Shown here: in pieces, positions 46,950 through 56,272 of the stretch | Numbering within the stretch: position 1 is the stretch's first letter | Layout of the letters: each line of letters starts with the position of its first letter | Assembly: GCF_002608565.1 (NCBI RefSeq) | Contig: NZ_LIXM01000001.1 | Span: 1 to 64,000 of the forward strand | Source: Vibrio sp. PID17_43 | Lineage (GTDB): Bacteria > Pseudomonadota > Gammaproteobacteria > Enterobacterales > Vibrionaceae | Length of the DNA: 64,000 bases | Direction: 5' to 3' | Notes under the pieces: generated by a model | Told to the model about the DNA's origin: nothing | Seen by the model: only the letters and a program-made list of their open reading frames with translations | Database searches by the model: none | Position numbers and translations under genes: made by a program

Positions 46950-48254
46950 TTAGCGATCCCAGTAGGTCTCTTCTAGGCTATCTTCACGCTCTGGTAGCGC
47001 TCGAGATAGACGAGGAGAGTGCTGAGTAAGCACTTCGTAGCTTACGCGGTTTGCGTATTTACAAATCTGGGATAGAGAAGAGTAAGTTAGACAACGTACT
47101 TCATGTTTCTCAGAGTTTGGTACTTCCTTCTGGTGGAAAGAGTTTGCTGCCATATCGTGAAGAAGTGCAGACAGTGCTGCATCACCAGCACCATTTGTGT
47201 TTTTAATCTCAAGTGGACCGCCAAGGTATGGGCCGATGTGAGAATACACTTTCATTGGCTTCTTACAGTCTTCTTGACGCATCGCGCGACTAAACTCGAA
47301 TTTGTTGAACTCTTTAATGGAGCCTTCAAGAATATCATGTGTCGTTTCGCGTTTTACTATCTCGTCGGTGTAGCCTGCCATGTATAGGCCATCAGGCCCA
47401 GCGGTACACAGTACAAGATCAACCCATTCTAGTGCTTTGTCGGCGGCAGTAAGAGGATCAGATTCACCGGTTAACGCCGCGCCTTCTTCTTCATTCATCG
47501 CGACAACAGACACGTTTTCACGGATGTATTCCTGCCACCACTCAGCATTACCTTCAATGACGTACTTTGTGCCAAGCGTCAGAACTACAGGAACGTCATG
47601 CTTCTTAGCGAAGTTGATTGCACGCTGAACCGCTTTTGGCATTGGATCTTCTTCTTTACCACGCATAAGGTAAGAAGAAACAACAAGAGCAGAGGCTTTT
47701 TTGAATACTTCTTCTGGAATGCTTTCAGGAAGCAGTTGGTTCATGTGACCTTCGTTAATCGCGAAAGTTCGTTCACCATCTTGAGTAATGAGTGTATAGC
47801 AACGACCAATCGGACCATCAACCGTTTGGAGGTGGTTTAGGTTCATACGAGAAGATGTGCGGCATAGGTAGCGGTATGCAAATGAACCAACTTGGATGTT
47901 CTTAGACATCACACCTAGAAGCACCGATTTGCTGTCTGCCAATACTGAGTAGTTGTGCAGCGTGTTACCAATCGTGTCACCAGGGTACTGATGGGTAATC
48001 AGGCCTTTTTCGACTAGCTCTTCGTATAGTGCATCCGCTTTGCTCTCTTCAAGAACGAGCGAGTGTCCTTTGCTTAGTTTGTATTTTTCTAAAAACGCAT
48101 CGTCAACGCGTGCTTCGATATCTACGATGGTTTGACCAACACCAACAACCGTTGGACGGTACAATTTCGGAGTTGGTCGAATTTGGTTAACTAATGGATC
48201 TCGAGCGTGAGTTGGGAAGTAGTGTTTAGATTTACGCTGACCAGGAAACTTCAT
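46950..48254 (-). CDS. gsk: Inosine-guanosine kinase
   Basis: 434 residues of the PfkB family, matching E. coli Gsk in length and layout. The N-terminus is MKFPGQRKSKHYFPTHARDP. NTNGAGDAALSALLHD near residue 340 is the catalytic GAGD motif. It phosphorylates guanosine and inosine to their monophosphates for purine salvage. It is monocistronic, between fhs and creA, all on the minus strand. The purine link to the neighbouring PurR-type site at fhs is suggestive. Confidence 0.9.
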   Translation of the reverse strand: MKFPGQRKSKHYFPTHARDPLVNQIRPTPKLYRPTVVGVGQTIVDIEARVDDAFLEKYKLSKGHSLVLEESKADALYEELVEKGLITHQYPGDTIGNTLHNYSVLADSKSVLLGVMSKNIQVGSFAYRYLCRTSSRMNLNHLQTVDGPIGRCYTLITQDGERTFAINEGHMNQLLPESIPEEVFKKASALVVSSYLMRGKEEDPMPKAVQRAINFAKKHDVPVVLTLGTKYVIEGNAEWWQEYIRENVSVVAMNEEEGAALTGESDPLTAADKALEWVDLVLCTAGPDGLYMAGYTDEIVKRETTHDILEGSIKEFNKFEFSRAMRQEDCKKPMKVYSHIGPYLGGPLEIKNTNGAGDAALSALLHDMAANSFHQKEVPNSEKHEVRCLTYSSLSQICKYANRVSYEVLTQHSPRLSRALPEREDSLEETYWDR

Positions 48255-48336
48255 GCTTGTTCTTTAATGAGAAAAAAAAGAGACGAAATTATATCACAAA
48301 AAAATGAAATTCATTACCTAAATCACAAAGAAATTT

Positions 48337-48359
48337 GCCCGCTGAAAAATGCAGCGGGC
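48337..48359 (-). terminator. Hairpin after creA
   Basis: GCCCGCTG / CAGCGGGC with a 7-nt loop, 26 bp past the creA stop; only a short T-tract follows on the minus strand. Confidence 0.6.
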
Positions 48360-48384
48360 TGATGTTATTACAAGCGATTTAGGA

Positions 48385-48858
48385 TTACTTTTCCTGTGTT
48401 ACAGCCGGTTCTACGTAAGCTTTAGTGCCCCATAGTGGAACCGTTGATAAGCTGTGCTTAAAGCTACCGTCGGTCTCTTTGGTTGTGTAAGACAAATACA
48501 GCAATGTTTGGCTCTCTGGATCAAAGATGCGTCTTACTTTCATTGTTTTGAAGAAGATGCTCTTTGATTTTTTAAACACCACTTCTCCTGATTTACTTTT
48601 GTCGATTTTGGCTATCATTTCTGGGGTAATATCACCGGTTTGACGGCAAGATATGGAGCTGTCACTTGGATCGGATAAGCTTAAATTCGCTTCGATAGAG
48701 GCGATATGGCAAGTAACACCAGTGACTTCCTCATCCTGTAGGTGGCCGATTTTAATATCTTTCATCGTGAACATACCTAGCGATACATCACCAACCTCGT
48801 TATCGCCACATCCCGCTAAGACGGTAACTAAACTTAAAGCAAGCAAGCGTTTTTTCAT
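48385..48858 (-). CDS. creA: CreA family protein (putative lipoprotein)
   Basis: 157 residues. A lipoprotein signal ends in LAGC (residues 14-17). CreA hallmarks follow: VGDVSLGMFTMKDIKIG, a conserved two-Cys core (VTCHIAS ... ISCRQTGDI), and KSIFFKTMKVRRIFD. It is periplasmic, of unknown biochemical function. In E. coli creA precedes creBCD; no such genes are adjacent here. Confidence 0.88.
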   Translation of the reverse strand: MKKRLLALSLVTVLAGCGDNEVGDVSLGMFTMKDIKIGHLQDEEVTGVTCHIASIEANLSLSDPSDSSISCRQTGDITPEMIAKIDKSKSGEVVFKKSKSIFFKTMKVRRIFDPESQTLLYLSYTTKETDGSFKHSLSTVPLWGTKAYVEPAVTQEK

Positions 48859-49057
48859 TTTATATCCTTAAAATCGGCAAGTTATTAGTTCAATTTATCA
48901 GACAGACGAACTGAAAACAAAATTTGGCGTTACCTCAGGAGTTTAGCTAGGTTTGTTAGAGGCTTCATGCTAATGTACCTCTCAATAACGGGTAGTGTAA
49001 TCAAAGTCCCGTATTTACTCGCTGCAGGTTGATGAATGTGGCACTTAAGGTAACAAA

Positions 49058-49567
49058 ATGAATGAACAACAGTTAGATATCATAAAACGAAAAAACGCAT
49101 GGCTACATGATTTAGTCGAAGTGGAGTTTCCGACAAAAGAAAGTCTCGAAGGGCGTGAAATTTACTTCCAAACTCTTGAAACGCTAAGCCATGAGGTTAT
49201 CGATAAATCACTGTTACTTACTAAAGATAATGTGCTGGAAGCAAAGGATATTTTCCTTGTCGATTTTCATAGGCTGACGGTGATGTTCTCTATCCTTCAG
49301 TCACAACGTTGGGACGAGCAGCGCGATCAAGAAATGATCATTGAGTATTTGACCCAGATAATTTTGGTTCCTGAGTTTGAGTTGTATGTCGGATTTAGTG
49401 ATGGAGAGGCGGTCGGTGCGGCCATTGTGAGTCATCTGGAAGGGAACACCCTAATTTCGGATATTGCTGTTTCTCAACACTTAGACAAGCAGCAGTTTGC
49501 AGCAGATTTAGCTAAAAAACTCGATAGAGATAAAAAAATGTGTGAGACGATTGTGTTAGAACACTGA
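49058..49567 (+). CDS. Hypothetical protein, possibly acyltransferase-like
   Basis: 169 residues, acidic, without signal peptide or membrane segment. The C-terminal part (FELYVGFSDGEAVGAAIVSH, then LISDIAV) resembles the central strands of a GNAT acetyltransferase, but the acetyl-CoA P-loop is not obvious. A weak AAGG site lies upstream of the ATG. It stands alone between creA (divergent) and a decayed region. I do not recognise a named family. Confidence 0.6.
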   Translation: MNEQQLDIIKRKNAWLHDLVEVEFPTKESLEGREIYFQTLETLSHEVIDKSLLLTKDNVLEAKDIFLVDFHRLTVMFSILQSQRWDEQRDQEMIIEYLTQIILVPEFELYVGFSDGEAVGAAIVSHLEGNTLISDIAVSQHLDKQQFAADLAKKLDRDKKMCETIVLEH

Positions 49568-49689
49568 TTTTTGTGGAGTTCTGTCCGGAATTCAACATTT
49601 CATCGACGCAACATTTCTCTTAAGCTGGGTAAAACACGATTAAGCGTTTTGAGCCTGTAATGGCGCTGTTGTTGTGCTTAGGGACGGCA

Positions 49690-50334
49690 GTAGTCAATGT
49701 TCACGACTCTGAAAGGGGAACTCAAACGAATACTGGTTCTATATGCCTATGAACCATCTTATCAATGGACCAATGTCATGTAAAAGGCTTCGAGCAAACC
49801 GATAACGAAGTCAAGCTGTTTATCGAATATCTAGATGCACAGCGAATCCACTCTGATGGCTATTTACCGTAAATAGCTCAGTACATGTTATTCAAATCTC
49901 AAGACTATATTTTTGATGGCATTATCATTTCAGACGATACGGCGCTACCATTTTTTCAGCGTTATCTACCTAATTTTCAACGTGTTGCTCAGTGGATTGC
50001 TGTAGGAATAAATGACGAACAAGCGTCGTTAGTCAATACGACACACAGGCACGGTATTGTATGAATGCGATCGTGTAGAGGAAAATATTAAACTGATTAA
50101 TCTTCTACGACCAAGTATTAAAAATCAATATTATCTTGCCGTTCGAAGTATGACTTCCGAATTAATTCGCCAGCGCGTGACCGTAGAAATGGAGAAGTTT
50201 CCTCAAATTAATTTTGTCGAAATTCGGGATGAAAGTTTATCAGAAGCGGCAGAGCTTTTGTTACGTGGAAGGGGCCAACATTTGACCATGCCTTGTGTCA
50301 ACTCGTGTTTGATTATTTAGAACGTTTCGTTTAG
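49690..50334 (+). pseudogene. Decayed ABC_sub_bind-type periplasmic sensor gene
   Basis: The reading moves through at least three frames. RILVLYAYEPSYQWTNVM ends in a stop near 49783. GFEQTDNEVKLFIEYLDAQR continues in a second frame, with a TAA after DGYLP, then IIISDDTALPFFQRYLPNF. A third frame starts near 50057 (YECDRVEENIKLINLLRPSI) and runs to a TAG at 50318; a last frame gives HALCQLVFDYLERFV to 50334. Together this matches the substrate-binding-like sensor domain found on some histidine kinases and diguanylate cyclases. No output domain remains. Confidence 0.6.
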
Positions 50335-50587
50335 GAGCGTTATTTATATCCAGGTTGTGAAGACTAACGATAAGGTTATGTTGTTTTATATCGCATCTTT
50401 TTTGAGCTTGAGGGCGCTTTCGGTGATCTTGTGCGAAAAAAAGTGAATTGCTCTTTGTCATTTTTGAGAAATGCCAACTCTCTCGTTTAAAGCGACCTAA
50501 ACTTTAATATCATGTTGAAATCTGAGCAGCAGGTGGAAAAGACCAAGATGATTGGTTGACACAAAAATTAAGGTTTGGGGGCATGCC

Positions 50588-51256
50588 ATGGCTATTAACG
50601 AGATTAAATGCATCATATTTGACTGTGACGGAACATTGGTTGACAGTGAGCGTTTGTGTTGCCAGGCCTTAGTTAACGTATTCGGTCGGCACGGAACAGA
50701 AATGACCATCGATGACTGTATCGTCCATTTCAAAGGCGGTAAATTAGCAGATATCTTGATTGATGCTAAAAAGTTAATGGCAATGGATGTGTCAATCGAT
50801 GTACTCGAGCCACAATATCGAGAAGAAGTGCAAAAGCTATTTGTGCGTCACTTGAAGCCAATGGAAGGCGTGAAAGAGTTGATCGATTTTCTCGACTCAC
50901 ACCATATTGAATACTGCGTAGCGTCGAATGGACCTAAAGATAAAGTTGAATATGCACTTGAATTAACGGGCTTACTTGATATTTTTAAAGGTAAGGTTTT
51001 TTCTGCGTTTGATGCAAACAGTTGGAAGCCTGAGCCGGATCTCATCATGTACAGTGCGATGAATATGGGCTTCCTGCCAAGTGATTGCTTATACGTTGAT
51101 GATACACCAAAAGGCGTTGAAGCGGGCCTTAATGCAGGCATTAAGACGGTTCAGTTGTATAACGGTGTACTTATTAATCTTGTTGACGATGAACGAGTCA
51201 TTCGTATTAACCACTTGCACGAACTAAAAGAGCAGCTGTTAGGCTGCTCGGTATAG
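50588..51256 (+). CDS. HAD-superfamily hydrolase (YieH-like phosphatase)
   Basis: 222 residues from the ATG at 50588, preceded by GGGGG. Motif I is IIFDCDGTLVDSE, motif II VASNGP, motif III with Lys WKPEPDLIMYSA, motif IV YVDDTPKGVEAG. The cap inserts after motif I (subclass IA). Sequence and length resemble E. coli YieH, a phosphosugar phosphatase; the natural substrate here is not known. It is monocistronic downstream of the decayed sensor. Confidence 0.87.
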   Translation: MAINEIKCIIFDCDGTLVDSERLCCQALVNVFGRHGTEMTIDDCIVHFKGGKLADILIDAKKLMAMDVSIDVLEPQYREEVQKLFVRHLKPMEGVKELIDFLDSHHIEYCVASNGPKDKVEYALELTGLLDIFKGKVFSAFDANSWKPEPDLIMYSAMNMGFLPSDCLYVDDTPKGVEAGLNAGIKTVQLYNGVLINLVDDERVIRINHLHELKEQLLGCSV

Positions 51257-51280
51257 CGATGCGCTAATTCTTAATCTCGT

Positions 51281-51652
51281 TTAATGGCACACGTTACTCA
51301 AACTATGAACATGTTTGAATTTAGTTTGTAGATAGGGGGTGTGATGTACACGTTGGATGGAAGAAAAGTGTTTTGTATGGAACCCACATGAAGCGCATGT
51401 GAATTTTTCGCCATTGGATGAGATCATATACTCATCACATTGACAGAGTGGGCATTGAAGGTCGTCAGTATTTTTTGTGTTGTTGTAATTATTCATATTA
51501 TTCACTAGCAGCAAAATGGATTTGGCATCATCAAGAATAGCTGAAGGCTTACCTTTAAGACATTTTTTCATCAAATACAGAAAATTATTTCGATTCACTT
51601 CAAAATAAAATGTGCAAGCAGGGCAGCTCACATGATTGAGAACAGGTATCAC
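51281..51652 (-). CDS. Hypothetical zinc-ribbon protein
   Basis: 123 residues with three Cys pairs: C10-x2-C13, C67-x2-C70 and C86-x2-C89. The last two form a plausible zinc ribbon (CPLCQCDEY ... FTCASCGFH). The middle is Asn-rich, and base composition is more AT-rich than in neighbouring genes. The start is a GTG without a clear ribosome site; another GTG follows shortly after. It may be an acquired orphan. No family recognised. Confidence 0.45.
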   Translation of the reverse strand: MIPVLNHVSCPACTFYFEVNRNNFLYLMKKCLKGKPSAILDDAKSILLLVNNMNNYNNTKNTDDLQCPLCQCDEYMISSNGEKFTCASCGFHTKHFSSIQRVHHTPYLQTKFKHVHSLSNVCH

Positions 51653-51677
51653 ATCAAAGGTGAGTTAATGTTACTAG

Positions 51678-51711
51678 CAACGAAAAGGGCCAGTGTGGCG
51701 TCTTTTCGTTG
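51678..51711. other. Perfect 10-bp hairpin in a gene-poor gap
   Basis: CAACGAAAAG (51678-51687) and CTTTTCGTTG (51702-51711) with a 14-nt loop, 26 bp upstream of the zinc-ribbon ORF. No T-run follows on either strand. The rest of 51712-51973 shows nothing recognisable. Confidence 0.5.
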
Positions 51712-51973
51712 AGAGTGGATTGGACTAACGGTTTACCTTCGTGCCTGCCACTTGCTCACGTTGTGTAATAAAACGGTGGCAATTCGTCGTCAATACAATG
51801 CATTCGTTTACTTATGACTCCTGTTATAGCTTTTTAAATTTTTATTTCTCACTGTTATATATGTGTCATATAAAGGCTATAAAATAGGAGTTGCTGTCAC
51901 TGAAAATTAGGAATTGTGGCAGTGAAGTGTGAAGCAGATTTGCTTCAGGAGATGTAAAATACAGCAGGTCACA

Positions 51974-52081
51974 ATGAGCGATCAATACCAAAAGGATGAA
52001 TGCCTAGAGATGCTTGATGCACTTGAGAACGGTATATCTTGTCGGATTACATTGGCTCAGAAGACGAATAAGTACAATTAG
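51974..52081 (+). CDS. Possible 35-residue peptide
   Basis: ATG at 51974 with CAGGT about 7 bp upstream, ending in TAG at 52079. The peptide starts MSDQYQKDECLEMLDALENG and is acidic, then basic. It could be a small gene or the 5' remnant of a longer one. No family recognised. Confidence 0.25.
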   Translation: MSDQYQKDECLEMLDALENGISCRITLAQKTNKYN

Positions 52082-52154
52082 TACTCCCCCGTGTCACAAC
52101 AGACGTTATACTAAGTTCATGTAAGACGAGCTAAATGACCACTCACAGCGTCTA

Positions 52155-52751
52155 ATGAACTTTCTAGCCCACCTGCATATTGCAGATCACTGTAATAGCC
52201 ATTTAATGGGAAACTTGCTTGGAGATTTCGTAAAGGGAGATCCAAGCAAGCAGTATCAAACTGAAATTTCCAATGGCATAAAACTTCATCGCTTTGTCGA
52301 TCGTATTACCGATCAACACGCCATTGTCGAAGAGTGCAAACCACACTTTACTGGCGTTGCACGCCGCTTTGCTCCCATCGCCCTTGATATGTTTTGGGAT
52401 CATTGCTTAGCAAAACACTGGAATGCATTCCATCCTGACTCGCTTGACGAGTTTGTCTATTTCGCTTTTCAAAACGTCAACGCTCAAGTGGTTGACACAT
52501 TACCACCTCGTTTTTTGCTGCTTCACAGCCGTATGTGGAGGGAGGGATGGCTTCTATCGTATCGAGCACTTGAGAATATTGAGTTTGCTTTACATCGAAT
52601 GTCTCAGAGAAGCCCTCGAATGGCGGATTTAACCACAACATTTGAAGTGCTAGAAAATGAATATATGAGTTTAGAGGCGAAGTTTCCGTCGCTTTATCAA
52701 GATGTTCTGAACCAAGCGTACGAATACCATCAACAACTGAACAAATCTTAG
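52155..52751 (+). CDS. acpH: Acyl carrier protein phosphodiesterase
   Basis: 198 residues. The AcpH signature is intact: MNFLAHLHIAD at the N-terminus, GNLLGDFVKG, IKLHRFVDRITDQHA, and IALDMFWDHCLAKHW, with the His/Asp residues of an HD-like metal site. It releases 4'-phosphopantetheine from holo-ACP. No good ribosome site is seen immediately before the ATG. It is followed 75 bp later by the DEAD-box helicase gene. Confidence 0.9.
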   Translation: MNFLAHLHIADHCNSHLMGNLLGDFVKGDPSKQYQTEISNGIKLHRFVDRITDQHAIVEECKPHFTGVARRFAPIALDMFWDHCLAKHWNAFHPDSLDEFVYFAFQNVNAQVVDTLPPRFLLLHSRMWREGWLLSYRALENIEFALHRMSQRSPRMADLTTTFEVLENEYMSLEAKFPSLYQDVLNQAYEYHQQLNKS

Positions 52752-52826
52752 GTTGACGGTTTCTAAAAGTAGTATGACTAAGGTGGCTCTGGTAAACTCT
52801 GCGCTCCAAAATTTATGAGGTTTATC

Positions 52827-54080
52827 ATGTCCGTTAATTTCGCTGATCTTGGCATTGATCAACAGTTGGTAGAAACCCTAAGTGGTTTGAATATTGTGTC
52901 GCCAACACCTGTACAGGAAAAGTCGATTCCGCATGTATTATCGGGAAAAGATCTACTTGCTGCTGCGCAAACGGGAACCGGTAAAACGGCGGCGTTTGGA
53001 TTGCCTATTATTCAAGCGGTACAGCAAAAGAAACTTAACGGAACCCCACAAGCGTTGATACTGGTTCCGACTCGTGAACTTGCACAACAGGTGTTTGATA
53101 ATCTAGCGCAATATGCAGCTAATACAGAGCTTCGCATCGTATCTGTGTATGGTGGTACAAGCATTGGTGTACAAAAGAAGAATCTGAGAGAAGGGGCGGA
53201 TATCCTTATAGCGACCCCTGGTCGTTTGCTTGACCATTTGTTTAACGGCAATGTAAACATCTCAAAAACAGGCATTCTTGTTCTTGACGAAGCCGATCGA
53301 ATGTTAGACATGGGTTTTTGGCCTGACTTACAGCGCATTCTTCGTCGCTTACCAGAAACCAAGCAGATCATGCTTTTCTCTGCGACGTTTGAAAAGCGCA
53401 TCAAAACGATCGCGTACAAATTGATGGATTCTCCGGTAGAAGTAGAAGTCTCCCCGGCGAATACCACAGCTGAAACTGTGAAGCAAATGGTTTATCCAGT
53501 GGATAAGAAGCGCAAACGTGAATTACTTGCGTATTTGATTGGCTCTCGCAACTGGCAACAAGTGTTGGTATTCACTAAGACGAAACAAGGTAGTGATGAG
53601 CTTGCGAAAGAGTTAAAGCTTGACGGTATTAAAGCGGTATCAATAAACGGGGATAAATCTCAAGGTGCCCGTCAACGTGCACTGGATGAGTTCAAAGCGG
53701 GTAAAGTTCGTGCTTTGATTGCAACAGACGTCGCAGCGCGTGGTTTAGATATTCAAGAGTTAGAGCAGGTAGTCAACTTTGATATGCCATTCAAGGCGGA
53801 AGATTATGTTCATCGAATTGGCCGTACTGGACGTGCAGGTAAGTCAGGTTTAGCCATCTCATTGATGAGTCGTGATGAAGAGTACCTGTTGCACGCAATA
53901 GAAAACTTACTCGATCAGCGCCTGCCTCAAGAGTGGTTAGAAGGCTTTGAGCCGAGTTTGATCGAAGATATTGAGCCCGAACTCAATGGTTTAGGACAAC
54001 GTAAGAGTCGCTCATCAGAAAAGCGTAAGCTAAAGGCGAAACTCGCGATTCACAAAAATCGTGGGAAAAAGCGCCGATAA
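52827..54080 (+). CDS. DEAD-box ATP-dependent RNA helicase (RhlE-like)
   Basis: 417 residues. The start at 52827 has GAGG 9-10 bp upstream; an ATG at 52815 is less likely. Helicase motifs: Q-motif with PTPVQ, I AAQTGTGKTAAF, Ia PTRELAQQ, II VLDEADRMLD, III SAT, and VI HRIGRTGRAGKSG. The C-terminus is short and basic (RKSRSSEKRKLKAKL...), as in RhlE-type proteins. It remodels structured RNA, probably in ribosome assembly or RNA decay. Confidence 0.92.
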   Translation: MSVNFADLGIDQQLVETLSGLNIVSPTPVQEKSIPHVLSGKDLLAAAQTGTGKTAAFGLPIIQAVQQKKLNGTPQALILVPTRELAQQVFDNLAQYAANTELRIVSVYGGTSIGVQKKNLREGADILIATPGRLLDHLFNGNVNISKTGILVLDEADRMLDMGFWPDLQRILRRLPETKQIMLFSATFEKRIKTIAYKLMDSPVEVEVSPANTTAETVKQMVYPVDKKRKRELLAYLIGSRNWQQVLVFTKTKQGSDELAKELKLDGIKAVSINGDKSQGARQRALDEFKAGKVRALIATDVAARGLDIQELEQVVNFDMPFKAEDYVHRIGRTGRAGKSGLAISLMSRDEEYLLHAIENLLDQRLPQEWLEGFEPSLIEDIEPELNGLGQRKSRSSEKRKLKAKLAIHKNRGKKRR

Positions 54081-54110
54081 AAAGGTGATGATGGCTATCA
54101 ACAATGTTGA

Positions 54111-54899
54111 TTAAGCCGTTTTTGCTTTTTGAAATGCTTCAAGTGCTTGCGGCATGGCTAATAAGTAGCCTTGATACATATCGAAACCGAGCTTTTTAAC
54201 TAAATTTAGTTGATGTTCGGTTTCAATTCCTTCCATGACTGTTTTTGAGGAGGTTTCTTGAGCGAGAGCCAATGCTTCCATCAAGCAAGAAAGATCTCCG
54301 TTTTCGTATCTTAAAAGTAAGGAGCGATCGATCTTAATGATGTTCGGCTTCACCGATCTTACTCGCTCAATTGTTGAAGCATCAATGCCGTAGTCATCTA
54401 TTGCCAGTAAGTAGCCATTGTTACTTAAGTCTCTGGTTGCTTTATACAGCAGTGTCTCATTACGGGCATCCAGCTCAACCAACTCAATCACGATCTGGTC
54501 CCTTCGTAAGTTAGCTTGAAAGATCGTACGATTGAGTAAGTTACGATAAGCGATATCTTGCGCTAGTAATTCTGCCGCTGTCGGCAATACATTGAGAAAC
54601 AGCTTATTGTTATTGAATTTTGATTGACTGAAATTGTTTATGTGAATCAAACGGCTTAGACGTTCGACATTAATTTGGTCTTCGGCTGGAATGCAGTTGG
54701 ACTGAAAAAATTGATCTGGTCTTATCAATAACCCATCTTGATTACTGATACGGACCAATGCTTCGAGTCCGACAATGGAAAGATCTTTATGATAGATAGG
54801 CTGGAAGACACTTCGCAATGTCAGATGCTTGTATTGTGCGATGTACTGTCCATCTACTTGCTTTAAAATGCAGTCAAGCAACTGCGAGATGCTCATCAT
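54111..54899 (-). CDS. Stand-alone EAL-domain c-di-GMP phosphodiesterase
   Basis: 262 residues made up almost entirely of an EAL domain. Motifs are EALVRI (residues 46-51), FLNVLP, VIELVE (catalytic Glu), AIDDYG (metal Asp pair), IIKIDRSL (Lys), VMEGIET and YQGYLLAMP. The main metal and catalytic residues appear present, so hydrolysis of c-di-GMP to pGpG is plausible. There is no GGDEF, signal peptide or membrane helix, so it is cytoplasmic. It is convergent with the helicase gene. Confidence 0.88.
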   Translation of the reverse strand: MMSISQLLDCILKQVDGQYIAQYKHLTLRSVFQPIYHKDLSIVGLEALVRISNQDGLLIRPDQFFQSNCIPAEDQINVERLSRLIHINNFSQSKFNNNKLFLNVLPTAAELLAQDIAYRNLLNRTIFQANLRRDQIVIELVELDARNETLLYKATRDLSNNGYLLAIDDYGIDASTIERVRSVKPNIIKIDRSLLLRYENGDLSCLMEALALAQETSSKTVMEGIETEHQLNLVKKLGFDMYQGYLLAMPQALEAFQKAKTA

Positions 54900-55094
54900 T
54901 ATTGTTACAACCTAGACTAATGCTATTCATTCGTTACTTTACTGATTGTTTGCAATTAGTTTTACGACGGAGTAGAAAATTTTCGCTGACGAATACACCA
55001 AAAGCAAGAGAGTTTGTGTTAGTTAAATAGAATAGTCGACCCATATCAAACAAATCGATAAATAAGTTAATAACGGGTCCAGCGAACTTGCAGA

Positions 55095-55763
55095 CTACCA
55101 TTGTAACACGGCATACAATTGAAGATACTTTCTAACCAACTGTTGCTTATTTGAACGCCGTAATGGATGGCCTGACTTTATGTAACACGGGCTAATACCG
55201 AAGCGTGTATCAAGTGAATTGGTCAACTGAGACTCGCTGGTATACAAAGTGATGCCTTGTTCTGTGTATTCATCGATGGGTACGGGTAGTTCCCCCATCC
55301 ACCAATGCAGTAACTCACGACTGGTTTTACTGCGGCTTATCCAGTGATCAGTCACCAAAAACAACAAATCGTTTGGTTGTAACGCATAGCCATACTCACT
55401 TTGCCATTCTGTGATAGAAGACAATAGATTCTCACGACAAGAATTACCTGCGCTGACCATATGATGACTCAGAACCCAAACTGTGCCTATTTCAGAAGAG
55501 ATACGATAGTGATGAGGTAGATCTGGCGCATTAAGCACCTCAATAGGCTTGATGATACTGTTATACCCAAAATGTCGAAAGGTATGCTCCATACGTCTGG
55601 AAAAAGCGAGGCCTAAGTGATGTTCACTCATGCCTTGATTATGAACCGCAGGATAATGCTTCTCGCACAGTTTAAGACAATCGTCTTGAAAATCATTGAC
55701 ACTTTGGATGACTAAGTCGAGCAGCAAAGAATATACCTTCACAGTTAATAATATAAACTGCAA
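55095..55763 (-). CDS. Hypothetical protein, 222 residues
   Basis: A soluble protein, His- and Trp-containing, with no recognised domain. Landmarks are MSEHHLGLAFSRRMEHTFRH near residue 45, DLLFLVTDHWISRSKTSREL near 140 and a basic C-terminus (RRSNKQQLVRKYLQL). The conserved-looking Glu/Asp/Arg pattern is slightly reminiscent of restriction-nuclease-like folds, but I would not assert it. Monocistronic, upstream of the EAL gene on the same strand. The first ~18 hydrophobic residues may mean a later start. Confidence 0.6.
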   Translation of the reverse strand: MQFILLTVKVYSLLLDLVIQSVNDFQDDCLKLCEKHYPAVHNQGMSEHHLGLAFSRRMEHTFRHFGYNSIIKPIEVLNAPDLPHHYRISSEIGTVWVLSHHMVSAGNSCRENLLSSITEWQSEYGYALQPNDLLFLVTDHWISRSKTSRELLHWWMGELPVPIDEYTEQGITLYTSESQLTNSLDTRFGISPCYIKSGHPLRRSNKQQLVRKYLQLYAVLQW

Positions 55764-55857
55764 AAGGTTAGCATAGTCCTTTGAGGATAGACTAATTTAG
55801 TTAGGCAACTTCTTGATCTAAACTACAATTTTGGCACTATTACATAAGAGGGATGAC

Positions 55858-56100
55858 ATGATAAAACTAGAGAGAGCACAAAAAGAGGCGCTTGCAAATG
55901 CAATTCAAGATTACATGCAAGATGAGTTGAGTATCGATATCGGTCAATTTGATAGCGAGTTTTTAATAGACTTTATCACCGAGAAACTAGCACCACTTTA
56001 TTACAATAAAGGGGTTGACGATGCAAAAGCGCTCATTGAACGACGGATGCTTGAAATGGCCGATGAACTGTATGAAATCGAGCAAGATGTTCAACTCTAA
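55858..56100 (+). CDS. DUF2164 family protein
   Basis: 80 residues from the ATG at 55858, set by GAGGG 5-6 bp upstream. The pattern IDIGQFDSEFLIDFITEKLA, then PLYYNKGVDDAKALIERRM is typical of DUF2164. It is cytoplasmic and of unknown function. Confidence 0.82.
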   Translation: MIKLERAQKEALANAIQDYMQDELSIDIGQFDSEFLIDFITEKLAPLYYNKGVDDAKALIERRMLEMADELYEIEQDVQL

Positions 56101-56272
56101 CTATCGGTTTCTAGATAATTTGTGTCTTCTTCTAATTTTTCGAACAAGTTGTTTGAACGGGGGTTGTTGGCTGGGTGTAAATGATGGTAAATAATCTGTT
56201 TCATTCAAGGTTGGTAAGTTAATGTTATGTTTTCGAATAATATTAACTTAGAAAGATATCTAGGAACATGAA

